From Hyphomicrobiales bacterium (GTDB lineage: Bacteria; Pseudomonadota; Alphaproteobacteria; Rhizobiales; HXMU1428-3): a stretch of DNA of 35,429 nucleotides. The translations under genes and the position numbers were made by a program. This document shows positions 10,275 through 18,449 of the stretch, piece by piece. The stretch is from NCBI GenBank assembly GCA_017640685.1, contig JAEPQF010000025.1:1-35429 (forward strand). The letters are read 5' to 3'. The notes under the pieces are model-generated. The model was not told the origin of the DNA and ran no database searches. It worked only from the letters and a program-made list of their open reading frames with translations. Every line of letters begins with the position of its first letter. Positions within the stretch are counted from its first letter, which is position 1.

Positions 10275-10883
10275 CTAAGCATGACCTGTTTGGTTCACAA
10301 GATGTGTTGGATCAATGCCAAGTGAATTAAACGCTGTGTCATATTTAGAAGCGGCGTCGGTTTCAAAGATCAAATCAGGGTTGGCTTTACAATGTAGCCA
10401 TCCGTTATCACTTAGCTCTTCTTCTAATTGGCCTGGGGCCCAACCTGCGTATCCAAGAGCGAGTAAAACTTGTTCTGGGCCAGTACCTTCTGCAATTGCT
10501 TTTAAAATATCAATAGTTGCTGTGAGGGAAATATTATCATTTACCGGAAAGGTATGACTTTTAGAGTGATAATCAGATGAATGAAGCACAAAGCCTCTTT
10601 CTGTTTCAACTGGACCACCCAGATGAATAAAGGGTACGTTTTTGGTATTTTGTGAGATTGAGAGTGGTTTGTTGTCTATGGTTGGGAAGACTTGTTCTAA
10701 AATATCACTGAAGTTCATGGATTTTGCTTGGCGATTGATAATCAGGCCCATGGCACCTTCTTCAGAATGAGCGCATATGTAAATGACGCTTTTTGAGAAG
10801 CGGTCATCTTGCATGCTGGGCATGGCTAAGAGAAGTTGGCCACTAAGACCTGATGCATTGTTATTTTTTAATAAGTTTTGCAT
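10275..10883 (-). CDS. YqgE/AlgH family protein (DUF179)
   Basis: GQLLLAMPSMQDDRFSKSVIYICAHSEEGAMGLIINR and LGYAGWAPGQLEEEL are family signatures. Confidence 0.96.
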   Translation of the reverse strand: MQNLLKNNNASGLSGQLLLAMPSMQDDRFSKSVIYICAHSEEGAMGLIINRQAKSMNFSDILEQVFPTIDNKPLSISQNTKNVPFIHLGGPVETERGFVLHSSDYHSKSHTFPVNDNISLTATIDILKAIAEGTGPEQVLLALGYAGWAPGQLEEELSDNGWLHCKANPDLIFETDAASKYDTAFNSLGIDPTHLVNQTGHA

Positions 10884-11172
10884 TTGTTTTATCCATGACA
10901 GGCATTATCTATATGATAGTTAGGGCTTTTTTATTTTCAAAGCACTTTTGACTTTTGTTTAGTCTAGCTAAAAAAGATTGGTTTTGGGAAGAGTGAGCTT
11001 GTTATTGGTTAATTGGATGTTTTTCGCTGTTGCCTAATTGTGTCACCTAATTGTGATATATGTTTTAAAGCTTAGTTATTTGGAAATGGGTATTATTTAA
11101 TTGTCGATCAGAGGTATTGATGGATTTAATTGATTGACTTAAATGTTGTTTCTTGAATGATTTAAAGGACTT

Positions 11173-12054
11173 ATGGTGAGCTTTTTGTTTAAATCTCATG
11201 TTGAAAAACTAACTTTAGCTACTTTGCTTTTAATATTAACATTTGCTTCAACTATGCCTGCTTTGGCCTTTGAAGCTGCTGAGAATGCTAAATGGCAAGG
11301 TAATGCTAAATCTCAATTGCGGTTAATAGCGGCTAAAACCGAGTGGTTAGGTCAGAAACAATTATTTGCTGGTATTGAGATCAGTTTAGCGCCGAAATGG
11401 AAAACCTACTGGCGCACACCTGGGGACACTGGGATTCCGCCGTTCTTTGATTGGACTGGTTCTGAGAATTTGAAAATGGCCAAAGTTATGTATCCAGTAC
11501 CTGGGCGATTTCAAGACCCGATGGGCATGACTATTGGGTATAAATCCCGAGTGACTTTACCTGTTTTATTAAAGCCTGAAGATCCTTCAAAACCCATAAA
11601 GCTCAAATTAACAGCTCAATATGCCATTTGTTATGATTTGTGTGTGCCTGTTAGTACCTATCAAAATTTGACGGTTAATGAGAGTGAAGCCCAACGATTT
11701 GCTCCTGTATTATCAATGGCATTAGCGCTTACGCCGAAACCGGTTGAAACCGTAACAGATGGTTTGGGCGTACAAACCGTTAAAATGAGCAAGGAGCAAG
11801 ATAAATCCTCTTTGACATTAGATGTTTTAGTGCCTCCTTCTTCTCAAAAGGTTGATTTGTTTGTTGAGGGGCCTGATGGCATGTATGTGCCAACACCAAA
11901 ATTGGTTAAAAGAGCTGAAAAGAGTGATAAGCCATTGCTTTATAAAATTAGCCTTGCTGATGTTGATGAGCCGCATAAATTTAAAGGGCTTGTTTTAACC
12001 TGCACCTTACGAGCTGATGATTTAGCCGTAGTTCAGCCGTGTCCAGTTCGCTAA
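11173..12054 (+). CDS. DsbD-alpha-like exported protein (protein-disulfide reductase domain-containing)
   Basis: Signal peptide ending PALAFEA; LAPKWKTYWRTPGDTGIPPFFDW and AQYAICYDLCVPV motifs. Confidence 0.88.
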   Translation: MVSFLFKSHVEKLTLATLLLILTFASTMPALAFEAAENAKWQGNAKSQLRLIAAKTEWLGQKQLFAGIEISLAPKWKTYWRTPGDTGIPPFFDWTGSENLKMAKVMYPVPGRFQDPMGMTIGYKSRVTLPVLLKPEDPSKPIKLKLTAQYAICYDLCVPVSTYQNLTVNESEAQRFAPVLSMALALTPKPVETVTDGLGVQTVKMSKEQDKSSLTLDVLVPPSSQKVDLFVEGPDGMYVPTPKLVKRAEKSDKPLLYKISLADVDEPHKFKGLVLTCTLRADDLAVVQPCPVR

Positions 12055-12138
12055 TTTCTCTCATAAAATGATTGTAAATAATTATTATTCTTTTAGGCTA
12101 AGTCCTAAGATATTTGTTTTCAAAAAAGGGGCTTTACT

Positions 12139-12624
12139 ATGGCTATTTCTGTTGGAGAAAAATTACCTGACGTTCAACTTACTATCATGACGGCTGATGG
12201 CCCGACTGCTCAATCTACATCAGAGCTTTTTAAGGGTAAGAAAACGGCTTTATTTGCGGTGCCTGGCGCCTTTACTCCAACTTGTCATATGAACCATGCG
12301 CCTGGTTATCTTGCCTCTCATGATGAACTGAAAGCTAAAGGTGTTGACCAAATTGCTTGTGTTTCTGTGAATGATGTTTTTGTGATGGATGCTTGGAGTA
12401 AATCTCTTGGAGCTGATGGTAAGATTGTTATGCTTGCTGATGGTAGCGGAGAGTTCACAGAAGCTCTTGGCTTAGAACTTGATGCAACGGCTCATGGCCT
12501 TGGGGTTCGCTCACAACGGTTTGGCATGCTTGTTGATGATGGGGTTGTTTCGGTTTTGAATATCGAAGGTAATCCAACTGAGGCTGATGCAAGTTCTGCA
12601 GAGAGTTTATTGAAAAGTCTTTAA
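12139..12624 (+). CDS. Peroxiredoxin (Prx5 type)
   Basis: ALFAVPGAFTPTCHMNHAPGYL active site; VNDVFVMDAW. Confidence 0.95.
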   Translation: MAISVGEKLPDVQLTIMTADGPTAQSTSELFKGKKTALFAVPGAFTPTCHMNHAPGYLASHDELKAKGVDQIACVSVNDVFVMDAWSKSLGADGKIVMLADGSGEFTEALGLELDATAHGLGVRSQRFGMLVDDGVVSVLNIEGNPTEADASSAESLLKSL

Positions 12625-12663
12625 TTTCTCTCACGGCTATTCTAAGCGCTTTTTTTGCACTTC

Positions 12664-12960
12664 ATTACCCATTGTTTAAGTGCTCCTTTAGTTACCTACT
12701 AGGGGCAACTGTCGCATGCAATCGCGCTTAGGCCTCCGAGGGGCGGCGCTAGGCGCCGGACTTCGCTGGCACTTCGTCATGTCTCTCAACCCGAAGTGGG
12801 TTGAGTTCCTTCTTTGTGTAGCTTGTATTAAATTTTTGTCTTATGGGCGGTGGGTACTTTTAGTGCTTTGGATTGCCCACTGTTTAAGTGCTCCTTCAGT
12901 TGCCTCCTCTTTACTTGCTCCTTCAGTTGCCCACTAGGCAACCGTCGCATGCAACCGCAT
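12664..12960 (+). repeat. Composite intergenic repeat cluster C
   Basis: Two diverged copies of TTGCCCACTGTTTAAGTGCTCCTTCAGTTGCC (from about 12665 and 12874), GTTGC-CCACTAG-GCAAC hairpin 12926-12942, and GTCGCATGCAAyCGC after both copies. Confidence 0.8.
12744..12807. repeat. GC-rich hairpin and CTCAACCC/GGGTTGAG hairpin (second repeat type)
   Basis: CGGCGC-tag-GCGCCG (12744-12758) and CTCAACCC-gaagt-GGGTTGAG; CATGTCTCT..GGGTTGAGTT recurs at 28711-28740. Confidence 0.7.
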
Positions 12961-13130
12961 AACTGCTGCCCTGCGATGGCGCGGGGCTAAGCACTAACAG
13001 TCTCTTTTCGTTTTGCTTTTGATTATCCATCAATAACCGTGCTGAGGTCTTGTGTTTTTTATCTTCAGCTAAATGTTAGAGTTTTAACTCATCTCTTTTA
13101 GCGTTTTGAGTTTTGGAAGCTATTGTCATT

Positions 13131-13174
13131 AAAAAAATGCGCCCCTGCCTCAAAGGCAAGGGCGCATTTTTTTA
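13131..13174. terminator. Strong bidirectional terminator
   Basis: AAAAAAATGCGCCC-CTGCCTcaaAGGCAA-GGGCGCATTTTTTT near-perfect palindrome with A/T tracts. Confidence 0.93.
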
Positions 13175-14296
13175 AAGGACTGCTTTGACTTCTTCGATAA
13201 TTCTATCTTGCACATCTGGTTTGAGATAAGGGTGCATAGGCAGGCTGATTACATTGTGTGAAAGGTCATCTGTGACTGGGAGTTTGCCGCCTGCAATTGG
13301 AAATTTGGCATAGACCGTTTGGCTATGCATTGGTTTTACGTAATAAATAGCCGTTGGGATATTTTTCTCTCTCAAATGGTCAGCTATTGCATCTCTTTTT
13401 GATGTTTGAATTGTGTATTGTGCCCAGGTTGAGATGATGTTTTCTGGTACAAATGGAACCTCAACTACATCTTTTAAGCCTTGGCTATATCTGGCAGCTA
13501 TTTCATTTCTAGATTCGATTTCTTCGGGGAAAATTTCTAGCTTGAGTAACAGTATAGCTGCTTGAATTGAATCGAGGCGGCCATTGATGCCGATGCGGAC
13601 ATTGTCATATTTATCAACGCCTTGGCCGTGGTTTCTTAATGAGATGAGTGTGTTGTAAATTTCATCATCATTGGTGAGAACAGCACCACCATCTCCATAA
13701 CAGCCAAGAGGTTTTGCTGGGAAGAAACTTGTTGTTAGCACATCAACATACTCACCAGCTTGTGTGTTATTAATGGTTGAGCCAAAGCCTTGAGCGGCAT
13801 CTGCAATGACTTTCAAACCAGCGTCTTTGGCGATTGGGCATAGGTCTGGGTAGTTTGCAATTTGACCAAATAAACAAACAGGCATCACAGCTTTAGGTGT
13901 GAACTCACCTTTTTCTTTCACCTCTTTGATCGCTTGTTTTAAATTTTCTGGGTCCATGTTCATAGTGTCAGGCAAGACATCAACAAAAACAGGAGTTGCC
14001 CCTGAAAGAGCGACCATTTCACCAGTGGCTGCGAATGTAAAACTTGGAACAAATACCGCGTCACCTGGGCCGATTTCTAGAGCTAATAATGCCAGCAAAA
14101 TAGCGTCTGAGCCATTAGAGCAAGACAGAGTGTGTTTTGTGCCTGCAAATGCGCTTAGCTTTTCTTCTAGTTCAGTGATTTCAGGGCCCATAATATAACG
14201 GCCATGGCCTAGAATATCATTGATTTTGCTGTTTATTTTATCAACGCCAATATGGGCTTGTTGGGCTTTTAAGTCGATGAACTGGATTGGTTCCAT
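13172..14296 (-). CDS. DegT/DnrJ/EryC1/StrS family PLP aminotransferase (sugar aminotransferase)
   Basis: FIDLKAQQAHI, SCSNGSDAILLALLALEIGPGDAVFVPSFTFAATGE, FFPAKPLGCYGDGGAV (PLP lysine), GINGRLDSIQAAIL. Confidence 0.95.
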   Translation of the reverse strand: MEPIQFIDLKAQQAHIGVDKINSKINDILGHGRYIMGPEITELEEKLSAFAGTKHTLSCSNGSDAILLALLALEIGPGDAVFVPSFTFAATGEMVALSGATPVFVDVLPDTMNMDPENLKQAIKEVKEKGEFTPKAVMPVCLFGQIANYPDLCPIAKDAGLKVIADAAQGFGSTINNTQAGEYVDVLTTSFFPAKPLGCYGDGGAVLTNDDEIYNTLISLRNHGQGVDKYDNVRIGINGRLDSIQAAILLLKLEIFPEEIESRNEIAARYSQGLKDVVEVPFVPENIISTWAQYTIQTSKRDAIADHLREKNIPTAIYYVKPMHSQTVYAKFPIAGGKLPVTDDLSHNVISLPMHPYLKPDVQDRIIEEVKAVL

Positions 14297-14321
14297 TTTC
14301 TTTTTATTCTCTTTCTAAGTT

Positions 14322-14436
14322 GCGCTTTAGGTTGCCCACAAGCAACCGCGCTTTTTAGCGCTCCTTCAGTTGCCTTGTCTTTGCTTCAGATGCCCACGGA
14401 GCATCCGCAAAACAACCATCGCTGTTGCCTACAGGG
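14322..14436 (+). repeat. Stem-loop repeat cluster D
   Basis: GGTTGC-CCACAA-GCAACC (14330-14347), GCGCT-tttt-AGCGC (14348-14361), GATGC-CCACGGA-GCATC (14389-14405), then CAACCATCGCTGTTGCCTACAG. Confidence 0.82.
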
Positions 14437-14467
14437 ACCGGAGCATTGTACGTCTAATATTTCTTTT

Positions 14468-15466
14468 TTAACTTGCTTTACTTAGTGAGTTCCCTGTTTC
14501 AATTGCAGGATCGGCGGTTTCGAGGAGCTTGATTACTCTGCATGCTTCTTCACCGTTGCTTGGGGGCTGGGTGTTTGTTTCAATGCAGCTTAGGAATGTA
14601 GCGCATTCATTGAGTAAAGGTTCTTTGAAAGGCACTTTAATGGCTTCGCCTTCCATATCGCGCTCTAGTATCGCTGGTTTGTCATATTCCATTGCGCAAT
14701 TATGACGATGAATACGAAGTTTTTCATCCCATTCTAATGTATCATCAAAAACGGCCATGGCTTTTGAACCTACAACAATGAGGCGGTGTTCTTTTTGTGG
14801 TGTGAGCCATGAAAGGCTAAGTTCTGCGTTGATATTGTTTTTAAATTCTAGATTGATGGTTGCAAAATCGCTAACCGTTGGCAGTAAGTAGCTGCTAGCG
14901 CTGGTTTGAATTGACGTCGGCTCATCATTCACTAATGAGAGAACCATTGATGCATCATGAGGCCCTAAATCCCAAATGACATTTTCTTCTTGGCGGAATT
15001 TTCCAATATTGAAACGGCGTGAATGGACATGCCTTAACTCGCCTAAATCACCATTTAAGACAAGTTCTTTCATTTTTTCAAAGCAAGGATGATATTGTAA
15101 GAGATGGCCGATCATTAAAATGAGGCCTTTATCATTGGCTGCTTTGGTTAGGGCTTCAGCATCAGCTAAATTAAGAGCAATTGGTTTTTCAATGAAAAGA
15201 TGTTTGCCTTGCTCAATAGCTTTTAAACCAAGGTTTTTATGAGTATTTGCTGGGGTGACAAGGACGATTGCATCAATCTCAGGATCGTTAATGATTTCAT
15301 CGAATGATTTATTCACAACGCCGAAATCATCATGTATTTTTTGTGCAACTGTAGGGTTTGTTTCACAAATGGCTTTTAGTGATCCAAGTTCGTGAAATTT
15401 GCGGACGTGGTTTTTTCCCCAATCGCCTGCGCCGATTACGGCTGTTGATACCGCATGGCTGGTCAT
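14468..15466 (-). CDS. Gfo/Idh/MocA family oxidoreductase (nucleotide-sugar dehydrogenase-like)
   Basis: AVIGAGDWGKNHVRKFHELGSL NAD-binding motif, VTPANTHKNLGLKAIEQGKHLFIEKPIAL, GHLLQYHP, DLGPHDASM. Confidence 0.94.
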   Translation of the reverse strand: MTSHAVSTAVIGAGDWGKNHVRKFHELGSLKAICETNPTVAQKIHDDFGVVNKSFDEIINDPEIDAIVLVTPANTHKNLGLKAIEQGKHLFIEKPIALNLADAEALTKAANDKGLILMIGHLLQYHPCFEKMKELVLNGDLGELRHVHSRRFNIGKFRQEENVIWDLGPHDASMVLSLVNDEPTSIQTSASSYLLPTVSDFATINLEFKNNINAELSLSWLTPQKEHRLIVVGSKAMAVFDDTLEWDEKLRIHRHNCAMEYDKPAILERDMEGEAIKVPFKEPLLNECATFLSCIETNTQPPSNGEEACRVIKLLETADPAIETGNSLSKAS

Positions 15467-15637
15467 GTGCAGTTCCTCACTTTTATGGCCGTTAATTCCA
15501 TCGGATAAATAGCATTAAAATGCCTTATCGCAAGGAAAATGAGGGGTGATATGAAGTGAAATTATGTTTCTGAATGTTGCACGGAATTATCTATTGTATG
15601 TCTGAAAACAAGCTTTGATCAGAAATGATCATCTATC

Positions 15638-16045
15638 TTATAGATAGTTTTGTAGAAATGGGAGCTTGTAGCCGGCTTTTTCGACTGAATTGATGATGTC
15701 TTCAGTTGCTGATTGACCAAGTTGTGAGAAGGCCCAGAGGGTTATAGATCTGGTGCCAGAGCGACAATAAGCAAAAGCTGGTCCGTCGATTTGGGCAATG
15801 AGTTCTTTTGTTTGCTCAACAGCTTCCATTGGAAGTGTTCCTGATTGGATAGGAAGGAAGTGATAATCTAAGCCAGCTTCTTCAGCTAACTTGCTTAATT
15901 CTTCTGAGGTTGGTTGTCCTTCAACTTCATTATCTGGGCGATTGTTAATAATAGCGACATACCCAAGTGCTTTAATTTCTTTGATATGATCAGGGCTGAT
16001 TTGGGGCGCGACGGCAAAATCGCTGGTGACAACTCTATAATCCAT
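15638..16045 (-). CDS. TIGR01244 family protein (DSP-like/beta-lactamase hydrolase-like phosphatase fold)
   Basis: MDYRVVTSDFAVAPQISPDHIKEIKALGYVAIINNRPDNE and AYCRSGTRSITLWA (CX5R signature). Confidence 0.88.
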   Translation of the reverse strand: MDYRVVTSDFAVAPQISPDHIKEIKALGYVAIINNRPDNEVEGQPTSEELSKLAEEAGLDYHFLPIQSGTLPMEAVEQTKELIAQIDGPAFAYCRSGTRSITLWAFSQLGQSATEDIINSVEKAGYKLPFLQNYL

Positions 16046-16355
16046 GTTTTCAGTTTCCTGTTTCAGTCTCTTGGAAATATCAAAACTTTGAGATGATAAA
16101 GTTTAGGCACTTATAGGACCTAAGTTTGCTTTTTTATCATTCTCTCTTGGTCTAAAACCTCACTTAGAGTGTTTATTGTTGATTGAAGTGATAGTCAATT
16201 TAGAAAATCATCCAAATTTGAGGCTGGAGTTTATTAAAAGCTCTAAAAAAAAGGTTTAATTACGAATATTATCATATGTGCGATTGCCTAAGTACAAAAG
16301 ATATTTATAAGATAAAAGATGGGTATTTCATTTAATTTAGGAGGAGAACGAGTTT

Positions 16356-17540
16356 ATGTCGAATGATCAAGACATTGTAATTGCTAGTGCTGTTCGGACA
16401 GCTGTTGGTTCATTTAATGGTAGTTTAGCGACTGTATCAGCTCACGAGCTTGGACAAACGGTTATTTCTGAAGCAATTTCTCGTGCTGGTGTTGCCCCAG
16501 AAGATGTTAGCGAAGTTATTTTAGGGCAAGTTTTAACAGCTGGTCAGGGACAAAACCCTGCGCGTCAAGCGTCTGTTGGCGCTGGATTACCACATGAAAC
16601 TCCTGCTGTGACCATCAACCAGGTTTGTGGCTCTGGTCTTAGAACTGTGGCTTTGGGCATGCAATCCATTAAAAGTGGTGATGCGAACATTGTTGTTGCT
16701 GGTGGTCAGGAATCAATGAGCCAATCAACTCATGTGGCTCATATGAGAAATGGTACAAAAATGGGCAACCTTGAAATGGTTGACTCTATGATTAAAGATG
16801 GCTTGTGGGATGCTTTTAATGGCTATCACATGGGCACAACAGCTGAAAATGTAGCTAAAGAGTTTCAAATTGATCGTCAAACACAAGATGAATTTGCTCT
16901 TGCATCTCAAAATAAAGCTGAAGCTGCACGTTCAGCCGGTAAGTTTAAAGACGAGATTGTTCCAGTAACAGTTAAAACTCGCAAAGCTGAAGTTGTTTTT
17001 GACCAAGATGAATATATTCGTGAAGGTGCGGTTATTGATAATATGACCAAACTTCGCCCGGCTTTTGACCGTGAAGGCACTGTGACAGCGGGTAACGCGT
17101 CTGGCATCAATGATGGTGCAGCTGCACTTGTGCTTATGACTGCTGCTGAAGCTGAGAAGCGTGGCATTGAGCCACTTGCTAAGATTGTATCATTTGGCCA
17201 AGCTGGTGTTGACCCAGCTGTTATGGGAACGGGCCCTATTCCAGCGTCTAAAGTGGCTCTTGAAAAAGCTGGCTGGTCAATTGATGATTTGGATGTTGTT
17301 GAAGCTAACGAAGCTTTTGCAGCGCAAGCGATTGCGGTGAATAAAGGCCTTGGCTGGGATACATCTAAAGTTAATGTCAATGGCGGTGCTATTGCTATTG
17401 GTCACCCAATTGGTGCATCTGGCGCGCGTGTTCTTGTGACGTTGTTACATGAGATGAAACGTCGTGGCAGTGCAAAAGGTTTGGCAACACTTTGTATCGG
17501 TGGTGGTATGGGTGTGGCTCTTTGTGTTGAGCGTGCTTAA
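16356..17540 (+). CDS. phaA: Acetyl-CoA C-acetyltransferase (beta-ketothiolase)
   Basis: [70 protein letters not shown]; followed by phaB; strong AGGAGGAG ribosome-binding site. Confidence 0.96.
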   Translation: MSNDQDIVIASAVRTAVGSFNGSLATVSAHELGQTVISEAISRAGVAPEDVSEVILGQVLTAGQGQNPARQASVGAGLPHETPAVTINQVCGSGLRTVALGMQSIKSGDANIVVAGGQESMSQSTHVAHMRNGTKMGNLEMVDSMIKDGLWDAFNGYHMGTTAENVAKEFQIDRQTQDEFALASQNKAEAARSAGKFKDEIVPVTVKTRKAEVVFDQDEYIREGAVIDNMTKLRPAFDREGTVTAGNASGINDGAAALVLMTAAEAEKRGIEPLAKIVSFGQAGVDPAVMGTGPIPASKVALEKAGWSIDDLDVVEANEAFAAQAIAVNKGLGWDTSKVNVNGGAIAIGHPIGASGARVLVTLLHEMKRRGSAKGLATLCIGGGMGVALCVERA

Positions 17541-17587
17541 TTTACAAAAACTGAAATAAAAACATTAAATAATTTAGGAGAAAACAT

Positions 17588-18313
17588 ATGGCACGTGTAG
17601 CTGTTGTAACTGGTGGAACCCGGGGTATTGGTCGGGCGATTTCTGAAAATTTGAAAGCTAAGGGCTATCAAGTTGCTGCTAACTATGGCGGCAATGATGA
17701 TGCTGCTAATCAATTTCAAAGTGAAACAGGGATTCCTGTTTTTAAATTTGATGTTGGCTCTTTTGAAGGTTGTACAGAAGGTTTGGCTGCTGTTGAAGAA
17801 AAGCTAGGCCCTGTTGATGTGATTGTGAATAATGCTGGTATCACAAGAGATGCTATGCTTCATAAAATGTCACTTGAGCAATGGGAAGATGTGATCCGTG
17901 TTGATTTAACATCTCTCTTTAACATGACACGTCCTGTGATTAATGGGATGCGTGAACGTGGCTTTGGTCGTATCATTTCGATTTCATCTATTAACGGTCA
18001 AAAAGGTCAAATGGGTCAGGCAAACTATTCAGCTGCGAAAGCTGGTTTGATTGGTTTTTCTAAAGCTTTGGCGCAAGAAAATGCACGTAAAGGCATTACT
18101 GTGAATGTTGTGGCACCAGGTTATGTTGATACTGAAATGGTAGCTGCTGTGCCTGAGAAAGTGCTTGAGAGCATTATTGCACAAATTCCTGTTGGCCGTC
18201 TTGGTAAGGCAGAAGAGATTGCTGATTGTGTGGCATTCCTTGCTGATGACAATACAGGCTTTATTACTGGCGCGACCATTACTGCAAATGGTGGACAGTA
18301 CTTTACATCTTAA
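17588..18313 (+). CDS. phaB: Acetoacetyl-CoA reductase
   Basis: SDR TGGTRGIG motif, NNAGITRD, ISSINGQKGQMGQANYSAAKAGLIGF; paired with phaA. Confidence 0.96.
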   Translation: MARVAVVTGGTRGIGRAISENLKAKGYQVAANYGGNDDAANQFQSETGIPVFKFDVGSFEGCTEGLAAVEEKLGPVDVIVNNAGITRDAMLHKMSLEQWEDVIRVDLTSLFNMTRPVINGMRERGFGRIISISSINGQKGQMGQANYSAAKAGLIGFSKALAQENARKGITVNVVAPGYVDTEMVAAVPEKVLESIIAQIPVGRLGKAEEIADCVAFLADDNTGFITGATITANGGQYFTS

Positions 18314-18376
18314 AACTTAAATTAAGATGCACAAGGATTATGAATAAGCATTAGCTTATCTTATTAATTTTAAAAC

Positions 18377-18414
18377 AAAAAAACATAGGTGATTAATTTC
18401 ACCTATGTTTTTTT
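18377..18414. terminator. Bidirectional terminator between convergent phaB and the NYN gene
   Basis: AAAAAAACATAGGTGA-ttaat-TTCACCTATGTTTTTTT. Confidence 0.93.
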
Positions 18415-18449
18415 ATGTTCTGATTTTTGAATAATTTTTTTTTGAGATT

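Noticed and set aside
11030-11062. Short tandem TGCCTAATTGTG/CACCTAATTGTG in the divergent yqgE/DsbD-like promoter region
   Set aside because: Only two 12-nt near-copies; could be an operator but too little evidence to call.
12716-12937. 73-aa ORF in the gap after the peroxiredoxin gene
   Set aside because: Lies entirely in repeat cluster C (SAPSVA repeats come from GTGCTCCTTCAGTTGCC); no family resemblance.
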